Below, piece after piece: positions 15,918 to 28,200 of a stretch of 64,000 nt of DNA. The stretch is taken from positions 31,556 to 95,555 of the forward strand of contig JAHREJ010000012.1 of the NCBI GenBank assembly GCA_021733645.1, in the 5' to 3' direction. The first letter of the stretch is position 1, and each line of letters starts with the position of its first letter. Position numbers and translations under genes: made by a program. The notes under the pieces were generated by a model. That model made no database searches. It was not told the DNA's origin and saw only the letters and a list, made by a program, of their open reading frames with translations. The DNA is from Bacillus subtilis subsp. subtilis. Lineage in GTDB: Bacteria; Pseudomonadota; Gammaproteobacteria; Xanthomonadales; Xanthomonadaceae.

Positions 15918-18563
15918 TTACGCGCTGTGCCTGACCAGCAGCTGCGTCATCAACGCCCGCAACGCCGGCGGCCGCACCGGCTTGGACAGGAACCCCCAGC
16001 CGTTTTCCACCGCCTGCGCGCGCAGCGCATCATCGCGCTCGGCAGTGACCAGGATCACCGGCGGGCGCGCCTGCCATACTTCGCACAGGTGCTCATACAG
16101 CGCCGGGCCGTGCCACTGGCCCATGCGCACATCCAGCAGCAGCAACTGCGGCACGTTGAGTGCAGAGGCAATGTCCAGCGCGGCCTGCGGGCCGTCGGCC
16201 AGGTCCACCGCGCAGCCCCAGCGCTCCAGCAGCGCGCGGGTGGCGGCACACACGCGCGGGTCGTCGTCGATGCTCCAGACCCGGCATTGCCGCAACGGGC
16301 TGTCATCGCCAACGTCGGCGGCCGCCGCGGGCGGCGCAGGCGGCGCCGGAATCGCGGCCACATCGCCCAGCGCCACGCTCACCGCGAACACGCTACCGCG
16401 CCCCAGCGTCGAGCGCAGGTGGATGCGATGGCCCAGCAGGCGGCCGATGCGTTCCACGATGGCCAGCCCAAGACCGGCCCCGCGCTCCTGGTCCACGCCA
16501 TCATCCAGGCGGCGGAACTCTTCGAAGATCTCGCCCTGCAGGCTCTCCGGAATGCCCGGACCCTGGTCATGCACTTCAATGCGCAGTTGGTTGCCCGCGC
16601 GCCGGCAGCCGATCAGCACGCGTCCGCGCGGGGTGTATCGCAGCGCGTTGGACAGGAAGTTCTGCAGGATCCGGCGCAGCAACGCTTCATCGCTCACCAC
16701 CACCGCACGCGTGTCCACCCAGCGCAGCTGCAATCCGCGGCGGTCGGCGGCGATGCCGAACTCGCGCGCCAGCGTTTCCAGCAGCGGCGACAGCGCGAAG
16801 GCCTGCACGTGGGTCTGCAGCGTGCCCGATTCCAGCCGCGAGATATCCAGCAGGCTGGTCAGGATCGCGTCCTGCGCCGCCAGCGCCGCGTCCACGTGTT
16901 CGCTCAACTCGCGTGCATCGCCGGCCAGCTTGCCGCGCAGCACCGACACGAACATGCGCGCGGCATTCAACGGCTGCAGCAGGTCGTGCACCGCCGAGGC
17001 GACAAAGCGCGATTTGTAGCGGTTGGCCCGCTCGGCTTCATGCCGGGCTTCGTCCAGGTCACGCGTGCGCTCGGCCACGCGGTGCTCCAGCGCATCGGCC
17101 AGCGAGCGCAGTTCGCGCGCGGTGTTCTTGTAGGCGGTGATGTCGGCATAGCTGGTGACAAAGCCGCCATCGGGCAGCGGGTTGCCACGGATTTCCAGCA
17201 CGGTGCCGTCGTCTTTCTCGCTCTCGCGCATGTGCGGGCGGCCGCTGCGCAGGTGGTTCAGGCGACGCTCGATGGCCTCGTCGATCGGCCCCGGCCCCAG
17301 CAGCCCGCGGCGTGCGTTGTAGCGGAAAATCTCTTCAATGGGACGACCCTCGCGGATCAGCCCGGCCGGGAACTTGAACAGCTCCAGGTAACGCGCATTC
17401 CACGCCACCAGCTTCTGCGCGTTGTCGATCACCACCACGCCCTGCGGCAGGTGCGCCAGGCTGCGGCTCAGGCCGCTGTCGGCCTGCTGGGCGGCCTGCA
17501 GCACGCCATCCTGCGCGGTGCGCAGTTCTTCGGCGTGCTGGGCCAGCACGCTTTCCAGCTCGCGCCGGCTGCGCTGGCGGTGTGCATCCAGGCGCCGCCG
17601 CTGCTGCACGAACAGCACCAGGAAGCCCAGTGCCAGCCACGCCGCGCCACCGCCGATGGCGGCACTGCGCCCGGCACTGGTGGCCGCGCCGGCATCGTGC
17701 AGCAGGTGCAGGTTCCAGTGCTCTTCGGGCAGGGCCAGGCTCTGCCACAGCATCGGCCCGGGCAGCACCGGGTCGAGCAGGCGCACCATGCGCCCGCCGT
17801 TTTCCAGCACATCCTCGGTGCGCACCCGCAGCGGTTGCAGCGAGCGGTCGGCGTACTGCCGTGCGTCCAGCATTTCGCGACGCTCGGCCAGGCCCAGCGG
17901 CCGCAGCAGCCGGTAACGCCAGGCATCGCGGTTGGCCAGGAACACCACGTCGTGTTCGTCGCTGGCCAGCACGACGTCCGGGCTGGGCAGCCATTCCTGT
18001 TCCAGCGCCGACAGTTCGATCTTGATCACCACCACGCCCAGGCGCTGGCCGTTTTCCTCGATCGCCTGGGACAGGAAATAGCCCGGCACCCCGGTGGTCA
18101 TGCCGATGCCGTAGAAACGGCCGCGGCCGGTGGCCAGGGCCTGCCGGTAATAGGGGCGGTAGCTGTAGTCTTCCCCGACGTTGCTGCTGGCCTGGTCCCA
18201 GTTGCTGGCCGCCACGGCAACACCGTCGTGCCCGACCAGGGTCAGGGTAGACGCGCGGGTGACCTGGTTGGCCTGTTGCAGTTTGAGGTTCAGGCGTTGG
18301 CGCGCCGACGCATCGGGCACCTGCAGCAGCGCGCGGCGCAGGTCCGGGTCCAGCGCCAGCACCTGCGGCAGCGTGCCGAAGCGGTCGATGCGCTGCTGCA
18401 GGCCCTGGCCGTACAGTTCCAGCTGGCGCTGTACCTGCGCGCTTTCGGTGGCCAGCGCACGCCGCCACGCATAGTGGCCGGCGGCGGCCGCGCACAGCAG
18501 GGTGCCGCCGATCATCAGCAGCAGGGTCAGCAACAAGGTGCGGTGGCGGCCGAGCCAGTACAT
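15918..18563 (-). CDS. Hybrid sensor kinase: periplasmic CACHE-like sensor, PAS, HisKA, HATPase, receiver
   Basis: An 881-residue inner-membrane kinase. TM1 about residues 9-30; a DctB-like periplasmic sensor (about 35-300) with the YRPYYRQAL...GRFYGIGMTTGVPGYFLSQAI signature of double-CACHE domains that bind C4-dicarboxylates; TM2 about 305-325; coiled coil; PAS (about 370-490); H-box ASAVHDLLQPLNAAR with His-526; ATPase with NFLSNALRYTP and GAGLGLAIVERIG; C-terminal receiver with Asp-811 in LLLDVRMG. The DLLQPL form of H-box is typical of kinases paired with LuxR-type regulators such as the convergent gene at 15209. A TAGACT box lies six bases before ATG. Confidence 0.9.
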   Translation of the reverse strand: MYWLGRHRTLLLTLLLMIGGTLLCAAAAGHYAWRRALATESAQVQRQLELYGQGLQQRIDRFGTLPQVLALDPDLRRALLQVPDASARQRLNLKLQQANQVTRASTLTLVGHDGVAVAASNWDQASSNVGEDYSYRPYYRQALATGRGRFYGIGMTTGVPGYFLSQAIEENGQRLGVVVIKIELSALEQEWLPSPDVVLASDEHDVVFLANRDAWRYRLLRPLGLAERREMLDARQYADRSLQPLRVRTEDVLENGGRMVRLLDPVLPGPMLWQSLALPEEHWNLHLLHDAGAATSAGRSAAIGGGAAWLALGFLVLFVQQRRRLDAHRQRSRRELESVLAQHAEELRTAQDGVLQAAQQADSGLSRSLAHLPQGVVVIDNAQKLVAWNARYLELFKFPAGLIREGRPIEEIFRYNARRGLLGPGPIDEAIERRLNHLRSGRPHMRESEKDDGTVLEIRGNPLPDGGFVTSYADITAYKNTARELRSLADALEHRVAERTRDLDEARHEAERANRYKSRFVASAVHDLLQPLNAARMFVSVLRGKLAGDARELSEHVDAALAAQDAILTSLLDISRLESGTLQTHVQAFALSPLLETLAREFGIAADRRGLQLRWVDTRAVVVSDEALLRRILQNFLSNALRYTPRGRVLIGCRRAGNQLRIEVHDQGPGIPESLQGEIFEEFRRLDDGVDQERGAGLGLAIVERIGRLLGHRIHLRSTLGRGSVFAVSVALGDVAAIPAPPAPPAAAADVGDDSPLRQCRVWSIDDDPRVCAATRALLERWGCAVDLADGPQAALDIASALNVPQLLLLDVRMGQWHGPALYEHLCEVWQARPPVILVTAERDDALRAQAVENGWGFLSKPVRPPALRALMTQLLVRHSA

Positions 18564-18569
18564 GGCGGC

Positions 18570-18575
18570 AGTCTA
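18570..18575 (-). promoter_or_regulatory. -10-like TAGACT box 6 bases before the hybrid kinase
   Basis: On the minus strand TAGACT is followed by GCCGCC and the ATG at 18563. No Shine-Dalgarno sequence; predicted leaderless start. Confidence 0.4.
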
Positions 18576-18619
18576 CGGGCGTGCGACGGGCGTGGGGAGC
18601 ACGCCCGCCGCGAGGCCGA

Positions 18620-19786
18620 TCAGAAGTGCATCTGCGCGCGCAGTTCGAAGATTTCCGGGGTGGTGTGCACACCGCGACGGCTGGCGTCGGCCTTCACGTA
18701 GTTGGCCTGGAACTTGAAGTGGCTGGTGAGGTACCAGTTCGCGCCCAGGGTCCAGTCGTGCTGGCGGCCGCCGAACACATCGGCATCGTCCAGGTCCAGG
18801 CGGCTGTAGCGGGCCACCAGCTCCACCGCGCCGTAATCGTGGGCCGGCTTGATGTTGGCCACCGCGCCGGCGTTGTACGGGCGCGATTCGCCGGTGAGCA
18901 CCCAGCTGGCCATCGCGTACTGGCCGTTGCCGGTGTAATCGGGCTTGCCTTCGCGGGTAACGGTGGTCTGCAGGGCTTCGGCCTGCACCGAGAACGGACC
19001 GCGGATCCAGATGCCCTCCAGGCCGGTGCGGCGGATCTGGTCGGCGGTGGCCAGTGCGCCTGAATCCACCAGGCGGATGTCGGTCAGGCCCGCTTCGGGG
19101 CGCGCACGCAGGCGCGCGCTGGCCTCGTGGTGCACATCGCGGCCGTCGCTGTAGCCGCGTGGATTTTCCTGCGAATAGGCCAGGCCCAGATGGAGCACAT
19201 CGCCTGCGGCCTTCACCGGTGTCCACACCGCACGCACCGCTTGGGTGGTGCCGGGGTTGTCACCCTGCAGGTCCTTGCCGCCGTAGGCGCCGGCCTGCAG
19301 CAGGTACTGCGGGCGTTCCAGCACCCATTCGGCACCGGTGCGGCGGCCTTCGTAGAACGCCTGCACGGGCAGGGCGGTTTCCAGGAAGCTGCCGGCGCGC
19401 GAGGAGGTGCCAGCATCCAGGCCCACCGGGGTCTTCATGTAGCCGAAGCGGAAGCGGCCCACGTCGCGACCGAAGAACGCCTTGCTTTCAAAGCGCACGA
19501 ACACGTCCAGCCAGGTATCGGCCTGGAAGTCGTAGTAGACCATCGCGTCGTACACGCCCTTCTTCTTCAGCGTGGCGCCAAACTCCTTGCGGCGCACCGC
19601 GTCGGCGTCTTCGATGCCGCTGTTGCCGGAGAAATCGTTGAGGTCGTAGGCAATGTTGGCGGTGGCCGCCAGTTCGGTGCCGTCGCTGAAGGCAACCTTG
19701 GTCGGCCAGTTGTCGAAGTCGGCGGCCGAAGCCAGGGCAGGGGTGGCGGCCAGGCACAGGGCCAGCAGGGTCGGGGTCGGGCGCAT
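18620..19786 (-). CDS. OprO/OprP-type outer-membrane porin (dicarboxylate locus)
   Basis: A 388-residue porin with a signal peptide (MRPTPTLLALCLAATPALASA-AD) and the family pattern: TANIAYDLNDF strand, VRRKEFGATLKKKGVYDAMVYYDF segment (the RRxxxG...Y element shared with the 10488 porin), and a terminal Phe. A second copy of this family within 9 kb, again beside an organic-acid transporter (dctA, divergent), suggests these porins serve carboxylates rather than phosphate. The ATG at 19786 is the only start that gives a clean signal peptide. It lies 56 bases upstream of the kinase gene on the same strand. Confidence 0.87.
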   Translation of the reverse strand: MRPTPTLLALCLAATPALASAADFDNWPTKVAFSDGTELAATANIAYDLNDFSGNSGIEDADAVRRKEFGATLKKKGVYDAMVYYDFQADTWLDVFVRFESKAFFGRDVGRFRFGYMKTPVGLDAGTSSRAGSFLETALPVQAFYEGRRTGAEWVLERPQYLLQAGAYGGKDLQGDNPGTTQAVRAVWTPVKAAGDVLHLGLAYSQENPRGYSDGRDVHHEASARLRARPEAGLTDIRLVDSGALATADQIRRTGLEGIWIRGPFSVQAEALQTTVTREGKPDYTGNGQYAMASWVLTGESRPYNAGAVANIKPAHDYGAVELVARYSRLDLDDADVFGGRQHDWTLGANWYLTSHFKFQANYVKADASRRGVHTTPEIFELRAQMHF

Positions 19787-20095
19787 GAAGGTGCTGCTCT
19801 CTCTTTGAGACGGGACAGGACAACAACGGCCGCAGCGCCGGAAACTGTTGCCAGCCGGGCCGCGCGCGGTCACTTGCCGCCGTGGGGGAGGGCGGTGTGG
19901 GGGCAGTGTAGGCACCCAACGCCACCTGAACCGGGGGGCTAGTACCAATAGGTTATCTGCGTTGCGGTGACTCGCGCGTACAAATGCGTCCATCCGCTGC
20001 AGCCGGCCCCATCGTGCCGCTGCGACGTTCCTTGGAACCGGCCCGCCGCTGTCTGCGGGCCGGACGCGCCAGTATCGCCCGATCCGGAGTCCGCC
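19787..20095. promoter_or_regulatory. Divergent control region of the porin and dctA
   Basis: 309 bases without a gene. It should hold the promoters of both the porin and dctA. One small dyad, ACC-AATA-GGT at 19943-19952, flanked by T residues (TACCAATAGGTTA), is a candidate site for a LuxR/NarL-type regulator, but it is short and unproven. Confidence 0.35.
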
Positions 20096-21445
20096 ATGCA
20101 CATTCCCACCGCTGCCCCGCTTGCGGCCAAGCCGCTGCCCTTCTACCGCCAGCTGTACTTCCAGGTGGTGGTGGCGATCGTGCTGGGGGCCATCCTTGGC
20201 CACTACGAGCCGGCCTTCGCCGAGTCGCTCAAGCCGCTGGGCGATGCCTTCATCAAACTGGTCAAGATGATCATCGCCCCGGTGATCTTCCTGACCATCG
20301 TCACCGGCATCGCCGGCATGACCCACCTGCGCACCGTGGGCCGGGTGTTCGCCAAATCGATGGCCTACTTCCTGTTCTTCTCCACCCTGGCGCTGATCGT
20401 GGGCATGGTGGTGGCGCACGTGGTGCAGCCCGGCGCCGGCATGAACATCAACCCGGCCGACCTGGACCAGACCGCGGTCCACAGCTACGTGCAGAAATCC
20501 CATGAGCTGACCCTGACCGGCTTTGCGATGGACATCATCCCGGCCACGCTGGTCAGCGCGTTCGTGGATGGCAACATCCTGCAGGTGCTGTTCGTGGCCG
20601 TGCTGTTCGGCGTGGCGCTGGCCCTGACCGGCGCCAAGGGCCGCCCGGTGCTGACCTTCCTGGAGGCGTTGACCGCCCCGGTATTCCGCCTGGTGCACAT
20701 CCTGATGAAGGCCGCCCCGATCGGCGCCTTCGGTGCCATCGCCTTCACCATCGGCAAGTACGGGGTGGGCTCGCTGGTCAACCTGGCCTGGCTGGTGGGC
20801 TCGTTCTACCTCACCGCGTTCCTGTTCGTGGCGGTCATCCTGGGCGTGGTCTGCCGGCTGTGCGGGTTCTCGGTGTTCAAGCTGGCCCGCTACCTCAAGG
20901 CCGAGCTGCTGCTGGTGCTGGGCACGTCCTCGTCCGAATCGGCGCTGCCTTCGCTGATGGAGAAGATGGAGCGCGCCGGTTGCGCCAAGTCGGTGGTGGG
21001 CCTGGTGGTCCCCACCGGCTATTCGTTCAACCTGGATGGCACCAACATCTACATGACCCTGGCCGCGCTGTTCATCGCCCAGGCCACCAATACCGAACTG
21101 ACCCTGGGCCACCAGATCGCGCTGCTGCTGGTGGCGATGCTCAGTTCCAAGGGCGCCGCTGGCGTCACCGGGGCCGGCTTCATCACCCTGGCCGCCACCT
21201 TGGCGGTGGTGCCTGAAGTGCCGGTGGCCGGCATGGCGCTGATCCTGGGCGTGGACCGTTTCATGAGCGAATGCCGTTCGCTGACCAACTTCATCGGCAA
21301 TGCCGTGGCCACCGTGGTGGTGTCGCGCTGGGAAGGCGCGCTGGACCGCGACCGCCTGGCGCTGGCCCTGGACGGCCGCGAAGCCGAACTGCCCGCGCTC
21401 ACCACCGACGACCTGCCCTCGCCGCTGGCCGCCCCGGCGCGCTGA
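20096..21445 (+). CDS. dctA: C4-dicarboxylate:H+/Na+ symporter DctA
   Basis: A 449-residue inner-membrane secondary transporter (SDF/EAAT fold) for succinate, fumarate and malate. Eight TM helices with re-entrant loops: HP1 motif [18 protein letters not shown] near residues 280-297, the [16 protein letters not shown] motif in TM7 and the HP2 segment [20 protein letters not shown]. The start (MHIPTAAP) follows a GGAG ribosome site. It is divergent from a porin and near a DctB-like hybrid kinase, giving a complete uptake-and-sensing locus. A strong terminator follows. Confidence 0.95.
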   Translation: MHIPTAAPLAAKPLPFYRQLYFQVVVAIVLGAILGHYEPAFAESLKPLGDAFIKLVKMIIAPVIFLTIVTGIAGMTHLRTVGRVFAKSMAYFLFFSTLALIVGMVVAHVVQPGAGMNINPADLDQTAVHSYVQKSHELTLTGFAMDIIPATLVSAFVDGNILQVLFVAVLFGVALALTGAKGRPVLTFLEALTAPVFRLVHILMKAAPIGAFGAIAFTIGKYGVGSLVNLAWLVGSFYLTAFLFVAVILGVVCRLCGFSVFKLARYLKAELLLVLGTSSSESALPSLMEKMERAGCAKSVVGLVVPTGYSFNLDGTNIYMTLAALFIAQATNTELTLGHQIALLLVAMLSSKGAAGVTGAGFITLAATLAVVPEVPVAGMALILGVDRFMSECRSLTNFIGNAVATVVVSRWEGALDRDRLALALDGREAELPALTTDDLPSPLAAPAR

Positions 21446-21471
21446 ACCGCTTGATGCGTGTGTGTGTTGCA

Positions 21472-21514
21472 GGGCCCGCCCGCTCCCCCTGGACGGCGGG
21501 CCCTGTTTTTTTTT
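21472..21514 (+). terminator. Intrinsic terminator after dctA
   Basis: A 9-bp stem GGGCCCGCC/GGCGGGCCC with a 14-base loop, then T-G and nine T residues. Confidence 0.92.
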
Positions 21515-21687
21515 GAAGGCGCTGGCGGTGCGGGTTGTCATCGCACTTGGCCACGCTGCGCATACGCTGCCGAACGGCGGGCTTTATGTGCGGTTGCAGC
21601 ATAGCCGCGACAGCGTAGCGACAGGTCCATCCACGCCAACGGGGGTATGATCCCCTGTTCCTCTCGCCCATTCATCTGCAGAAAGCG

Positions 21688-23982
<2,295 letters not shown>

Positions 23983-24008
23983 CGCGCCGGTCTTTTGACC
24001 TCCAGCTG

Positions 24009-24040
24009 CCAAAACGCGCCCCTCGGGGCGCGTTTTGGTT
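24009..24040 (+). terminator. Intrinsic terminator after maeB
   Basis: A 14-bp stem CCAAAACGCGCCCC/GGGGCGCGTTTTGG with a 2-base loop as drawn (tighter pairing gives a 4-base loop). The T-rich arm TTTTGGTTT serves as U-tract; the A-rich left arm could also terminate minus-strand transcripts. Confidence 0.85.
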
Positions 24041-24524
24041 TCGCGCAGCGAAACGCGGATCGGGTAGCTACCGACCGTTGGTCGGTAGGCATCCTTCGGA
24101 TGCCCGCGCATGCATCCTCCAACCCCGCCTTCGGCGCGCCCCTTCGGCTCTCCACCCGACACATCACGGTGCGCCGCCGCAGGTGTTGCCTTCGCCGCTG
24201 CCACACGCACGCCGCACCCCGGTCACCCCCCTGCAACCTCCCAAGGGCCCAATACCCCCACGCGGCCTGGCCGCGGCGGTGGGCCTCTGGCTCCCGCCGC
24301 CCTGGGCCCGACCAGACCCCCTGCAAGCCGGAGCCGTGCCATGCGCCATCGAATGACCCACCGCTATTTCAAGCAGTTGTTCGCGCTGTACGCCGGGTTG
24401 GTGGGCGCACGCTGAGGGCGGGCACCGCATGGCGCCGCGCGCAGCCCCGCTGCACCGTCGCCCGCGGCTGCCTGTGCCGCGCTGCGCCGCGATCGCCGGG
24501 CAGATCCCCGGCGCTTCGTTGTCA
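24041..24524. other. Intergenic gap with GTAG hairpin, no recognised gene
   Basis: 484 bases between maeB and the basic secretory protein gene. It holds the GTAG hairpin at 24064-24087 and a small GCATCC-TTC-GGATGC hairpin (24089-24103). A short frame near 24353-24415 (MTHRYFKQLFALYAG...) has no family resemblance. Confidence 0.5.
24064..24087 (+). repeat. SMAG-like GTAG hairpin repeat
   Basis: GTAG at 24064-24067, then TACCGACC-GTT-GGTCGGTA (24069-24087). The loop and GACC/GGTC core are the same as in the 44.3-kb cluster, with a different outer stem. Confidence 0.8.
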
Positions 24525-25262
24525 TCATCGTGCCTGTACGTATGCCGCCCACAGCGCCGGCAATGCCACACCGGTGCGGGTCTGCCACAACGCCGGGGTG
24601 TAACGCCCTTCGCGCAGCGCGCCATCCAGTGACTTCACCAGCCCGGGGTACCGGGCCTCGCTCCACTTCAGGAATGCGCCGGTGACCCGGTAGCCGGTAT
24701 CGACGCGCTGCCCCTCCTTCACCACCGTTGGCAAGGCCCATCCTGCAGCGGCATTCTCCCGCCCGTAGCGATCACGCGCATAGTCGGCGATGCCTTCCAC
24801 CAGCCATCCCGGCACGCGTTCGTTGGCGTACTCGGGATAGCCCTGCACGATGTGCATGGCCTCGTGGGTCACCAGGTCAACATCGTCGGGATGCTTGTCC
24901 AGCCAGGCCGGGTTGAGGGTGATGGTGGCCGCCCCTGCGCCTTCGCCGACGAAGGCGATGCCGTCGTAGCCCGGGTCGATCACGATCCGCACCTGCGCCG
25001 GCGCGGCCGGGTGGAAGTCCGCCCGCTCCCGCACATAGGCGGCGAAGAAGGTGTCGATGATGCGGGTCCGCATCGGCGCGGCCAGCGCACCGCTTGGATC
25101 GTGGTAGGCCAGCGTCACCCCATCGCGCTGTTGGCTGGACTGGAACGCCGCGGCATCGAACACCGCCAGCGTCGCCAGCAGCAGCGCCCCGATAGTGCCG
25201 CCCGCGGGCCGACCCCGCGCGATCGGCGCCACCGTCTGCGCCAAGACATCGGTCATGCCCAT
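24525..25262 (-). CDS. Basic secretory protein (BSP)-family putative zinc peptidase
   Basis: A 245-residue protein with an N-terminal hydrophobic segment (residues about 24-43, GTIGALLLATLAVFDAAAF) that may act as signal peptide or anchor. The zinc-site motif THEAMHIVQGYPEY (HExxH) followed by PGWLVEGIADYARDRYG is the signature of the plant/bacterial basic secretory protein family, thought to be metallopeptidases. Start ATG at 25262 has GGAGGAG about ten bases upstream, located inside the end of the mannosidase gene; only two bases separate the genes, so they are translationally coupled. Substrate unknown; the pairing suggests joint attack on glycoproteins. Confidence 0.85.
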   Translation of the reverse strand: MGMTDVLAQTVAPIARGRPAGGTIGALLLATLAVFDAAAFQSSQQRDGVTLAYHDPSGALAAPMRTRIIDTFFAAYVRERADFHPAAPAQVRIVIDPGYDGIAFVGEGAGAATITLNPAWLDKHPDDVDLVTHEAMHIVQGYPEYANERVPGWLVEGIADYARDRYGRENAAAGWALPTVVKEGQRVDTGYRVTGAFLKWSEARYPGLVKSLDGALREGRYTPALWQTRTGVALPALWAAYVQAR

Positions 25263-25264
25263 TC

Positions 25265-28200
25265 TCAACGCTCCTCCGCCGGTGCCAGCAGTTCCACTTC
25301 GGCCAACTGCATGCGCCCCGGCCCGGCGATGCGCAGCCGGTACTCGGCATAGCGGCCGGGTTTGCCGATGGCGAACGGCCGGGTCTGCTGCGCCCACGCA
25401 AAGTCTTCGTTACGGCGCTGGTCCAGTGGGGTCCAGCGGCCACCGGTGCTGCGCGCCTCCAGGGTCCACTGACCATCGCGGATCGGGCCGTTGCCACTGG
25501 TCAGGGTGTACATCGCCGGTACGCCGTTGCCCACCCCGGTGAACGTCACGGTGGTGGCGCCCAACGGCACCGCCGTGGCGGCATCATCATCCACCAGCGC
25601 GGGCAGCGCGCGGCCATCGGCCAGCTGCGCGCGTGCACCGTCGCCCAGCAGGTCGTGCAACAGGGCAGGGCGTTGGCCGGGCGCGGTCAGCGAACGCGGC
25701 GCATCGTCCGGGCCGCTGCCCCAGGTGGAGGGCTGTGGGCCCATCACGAAGTCCAGCGTTGCGCCCTTGGCGATCACCTCGTGCGGCACCCAGGTTCGGG
25801 TCCAGGGTTTGCCGTTGATCTTCAACGACTGCACGTACACGTTGTCGCGCGAGTTGAGCGGCGCATTGACGGTCAGCACCGCGCCGCCCTGCAGCGCGAC
25901 CCGTGCGTGGCGGAACGCCGGCGAGCCGATCGCGTACTCCGGCGAGCCCATGCGCAGCGGATACAGGCCCAGCGAGGCCAGCACATACCAGGCCGACGTT
26001 TCGCCGTTGTCCTCATCGCCGGGGTAGCCCTGGCCGATCTCGCTGCCCACGTACAGCCGCGCCAGGATTTCGCGCACGTGCTGCTGGGTTTTCCACGGCT
26101 GCCCGGCGTACAGGTACATCCACGGAATGTGGTGCGCCGGCTGGTTGCTGTGCGCGTACATGCCCATGCGCACATCGCGTGCCTCGGTCATCTCGTGGAT
26201 GGTGCCGCCGTAGGACCCGGCCAATGCCGGATCGGCGGTTTCCGGGGTGGAGAAGAATGCATCCAGCTTGGCGGCAAGCTGCGCACGGCCGCCGTAGAGC
26301 GCGGCCAGGCCCTCGCCGTCATGCGGCGCGGTGAAGGCAAATGTCCAGCCGTTGGATTCGGTGTAGTCATGGCCCCACACCCGTGGGTCGTACTGCTTGG
26401 CATCCAGGCGCCAGCTGCCATCGGGCTTGCGGCCCTGGAAGAAGCCGGCGGCCGGATCGAACAGGGTGGCGTAGGTGCCGGCGCGATGGCGGAAATAGTC
26501 CGCCTCGGTGGCGTAGCGTTCGCGTGCGGCCGGCGTGCCGGCGCGCTTGGCCAGTGCGTCGGCCATGTTGGCGATGCCGAAGTCGTTGAGTGCCCCTTCC
26601 ATCGTCCACGACATGCCTTCATGCACGTCGGCCGTGGCATAGCCGCGGAACGTGGAGCGGTCCATGCCCTTGCGCCCGACGTGGCGGTCCGGTGGTACCA
26701 CCGTGGCATTCTTCAGGGCGGCCGCATACGCCTCTTCGGGATCGAAGCCGCCGATGCCCTTCAGCCAGGCATCGGCGAAGGCCACATCCGAACTGGTGCC
26801 CACCATCAGGTCGGCATAGCCGGGCGAGGACCAGCGGGCCACCCAGCCGCCCGCGCGGTACTGCTCCAGGAAGCCCTGCACCAGCGCACCGGCATCGTCC
26901 TTGGTGAACAACGCATAGGCCGGCCAGGTGGTGCGGAAGGTGTCCCAGAAACCATTGTTCACATACACCTTGCCGTCGCGCACCGGGGCAAAGCTGCGCG
27001 TGGCGCTGCCGTCGGTGTTGTCCTCGGCGGCACTGGCCTGGCTGGCATAGCGCCAGTCCGGTGCGGCGGCCGTGCCGGCGTTCTCGTGGCCGGAGTTGGG
27101 GTACAGGTACAACCGGTACAGGCTGGAATAGAGCGTGGTCTTCTGGTCGTCGCTGGCATCGCCGATGTCGAACGGGGCCAGGCGCGCATCCCAGGCGTCC
27201 TGCGCGCGGGCGGCCACGCTGTCCAGGGTGTCATCGCTGGCCAGCTCCAGGGCCAGATTGTGCCGGGCCTGCTCCACCGAGATCAGCGAGGTGGCGATGC
27301 GCATGGTCACCGTGCGCGCGCTGCCGGCGTCGAACTTGATGTAGCCGGTGGGCCGACCGGTGTTGATCGCCCCGCTGCTGCGCCACGGCTTGTCGAAGCT
27401 GGCCACCACGTACATGCGGGTGGCGCCGTTGGACAGGCCGCTGCGCGTATCGGTGTAACCGGTCAGGGTCTGCGTGGCCGCGTCCAGGGTCAGTCCGCCG
27501 CGGGCGTCCACGTTGTCGAACAGCAGGTTGGCATCGCCCTGGTCGGGGAAGTCGAAGTGGAACAGCGCGGCATGATCGGTGGGTGCGATGGCTGCGGCAA
27601 TGCCGTTGTCGAAGCGAACCTCGTAGCGGTACGGACGGGCACGTTCCTGGGTGCGCGAGAACGCCAGCGCACGCTTGGCACGGTCGGCTTCGGGCACGCC
27701 GCGGCTGGCCGATGGCATTACCTGGAAGGTCTGGCGGTCACCCATCCACGGGCTGGGCTGGTGGCTGAGTGCGAGCGCCTGCAGCTGCGGGCGGTTGCGT
27801 GCGTCGTTCTGCTCGTTCCAGCGGTACAGCCAGTTCAGCGCACCGGCGTCGGTGACCGGGGTCCAGAAGTTGAAACCGTGCGGCACTGCCGTGGCCGGGA
27901 AATTGTTGCCGCGCGAGAAGGTGCCATTGGCCTGCGTGCCGCGCGTGGTCAGCACCCAGTCCGAGGCGCGCTGCGGCACGTTGCGTGGCTGGTCGTCCAG
28001 CCGCACATCGTCGATCCAGCCCGACACCGGGGCGCCGGTGGCGCTGGCCACCTGCAGCTCGACGGCCACCACCCGGCGGCCGCGCAACGCCGGCACATCG
28101 CCCAGCCGCACCGCCTTGCGCGCCCACTGCTGCGGGTACAGCGTCTTCGAGTCGCCCTGCGCGGTCGCGCCCAGCGCCACCCCGTGCTGGTCACGCGCGT

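Noticed and set aside
15915..18701. 928-codon plus-strand ORF opposite the hybrid kinase
   Set aside because: Composition typical of antisense frames; the kinase motifs on the minus strand are unmistakable.
18620..21541. Very long minus-strand frame joining the porin with DNA opposite dctA
   Set aside because: Only the part from the signal peptide at 19786 downward is a porin; the upstream portion is antisense to dctA.
24110..24415. 101-codon ORF ending MTHRYFKQLFALYAGLVGAR
   Set aside because: No ribosome site, no family match, and no support from neighbouring genes; could be a remnant but cannot be claimed.
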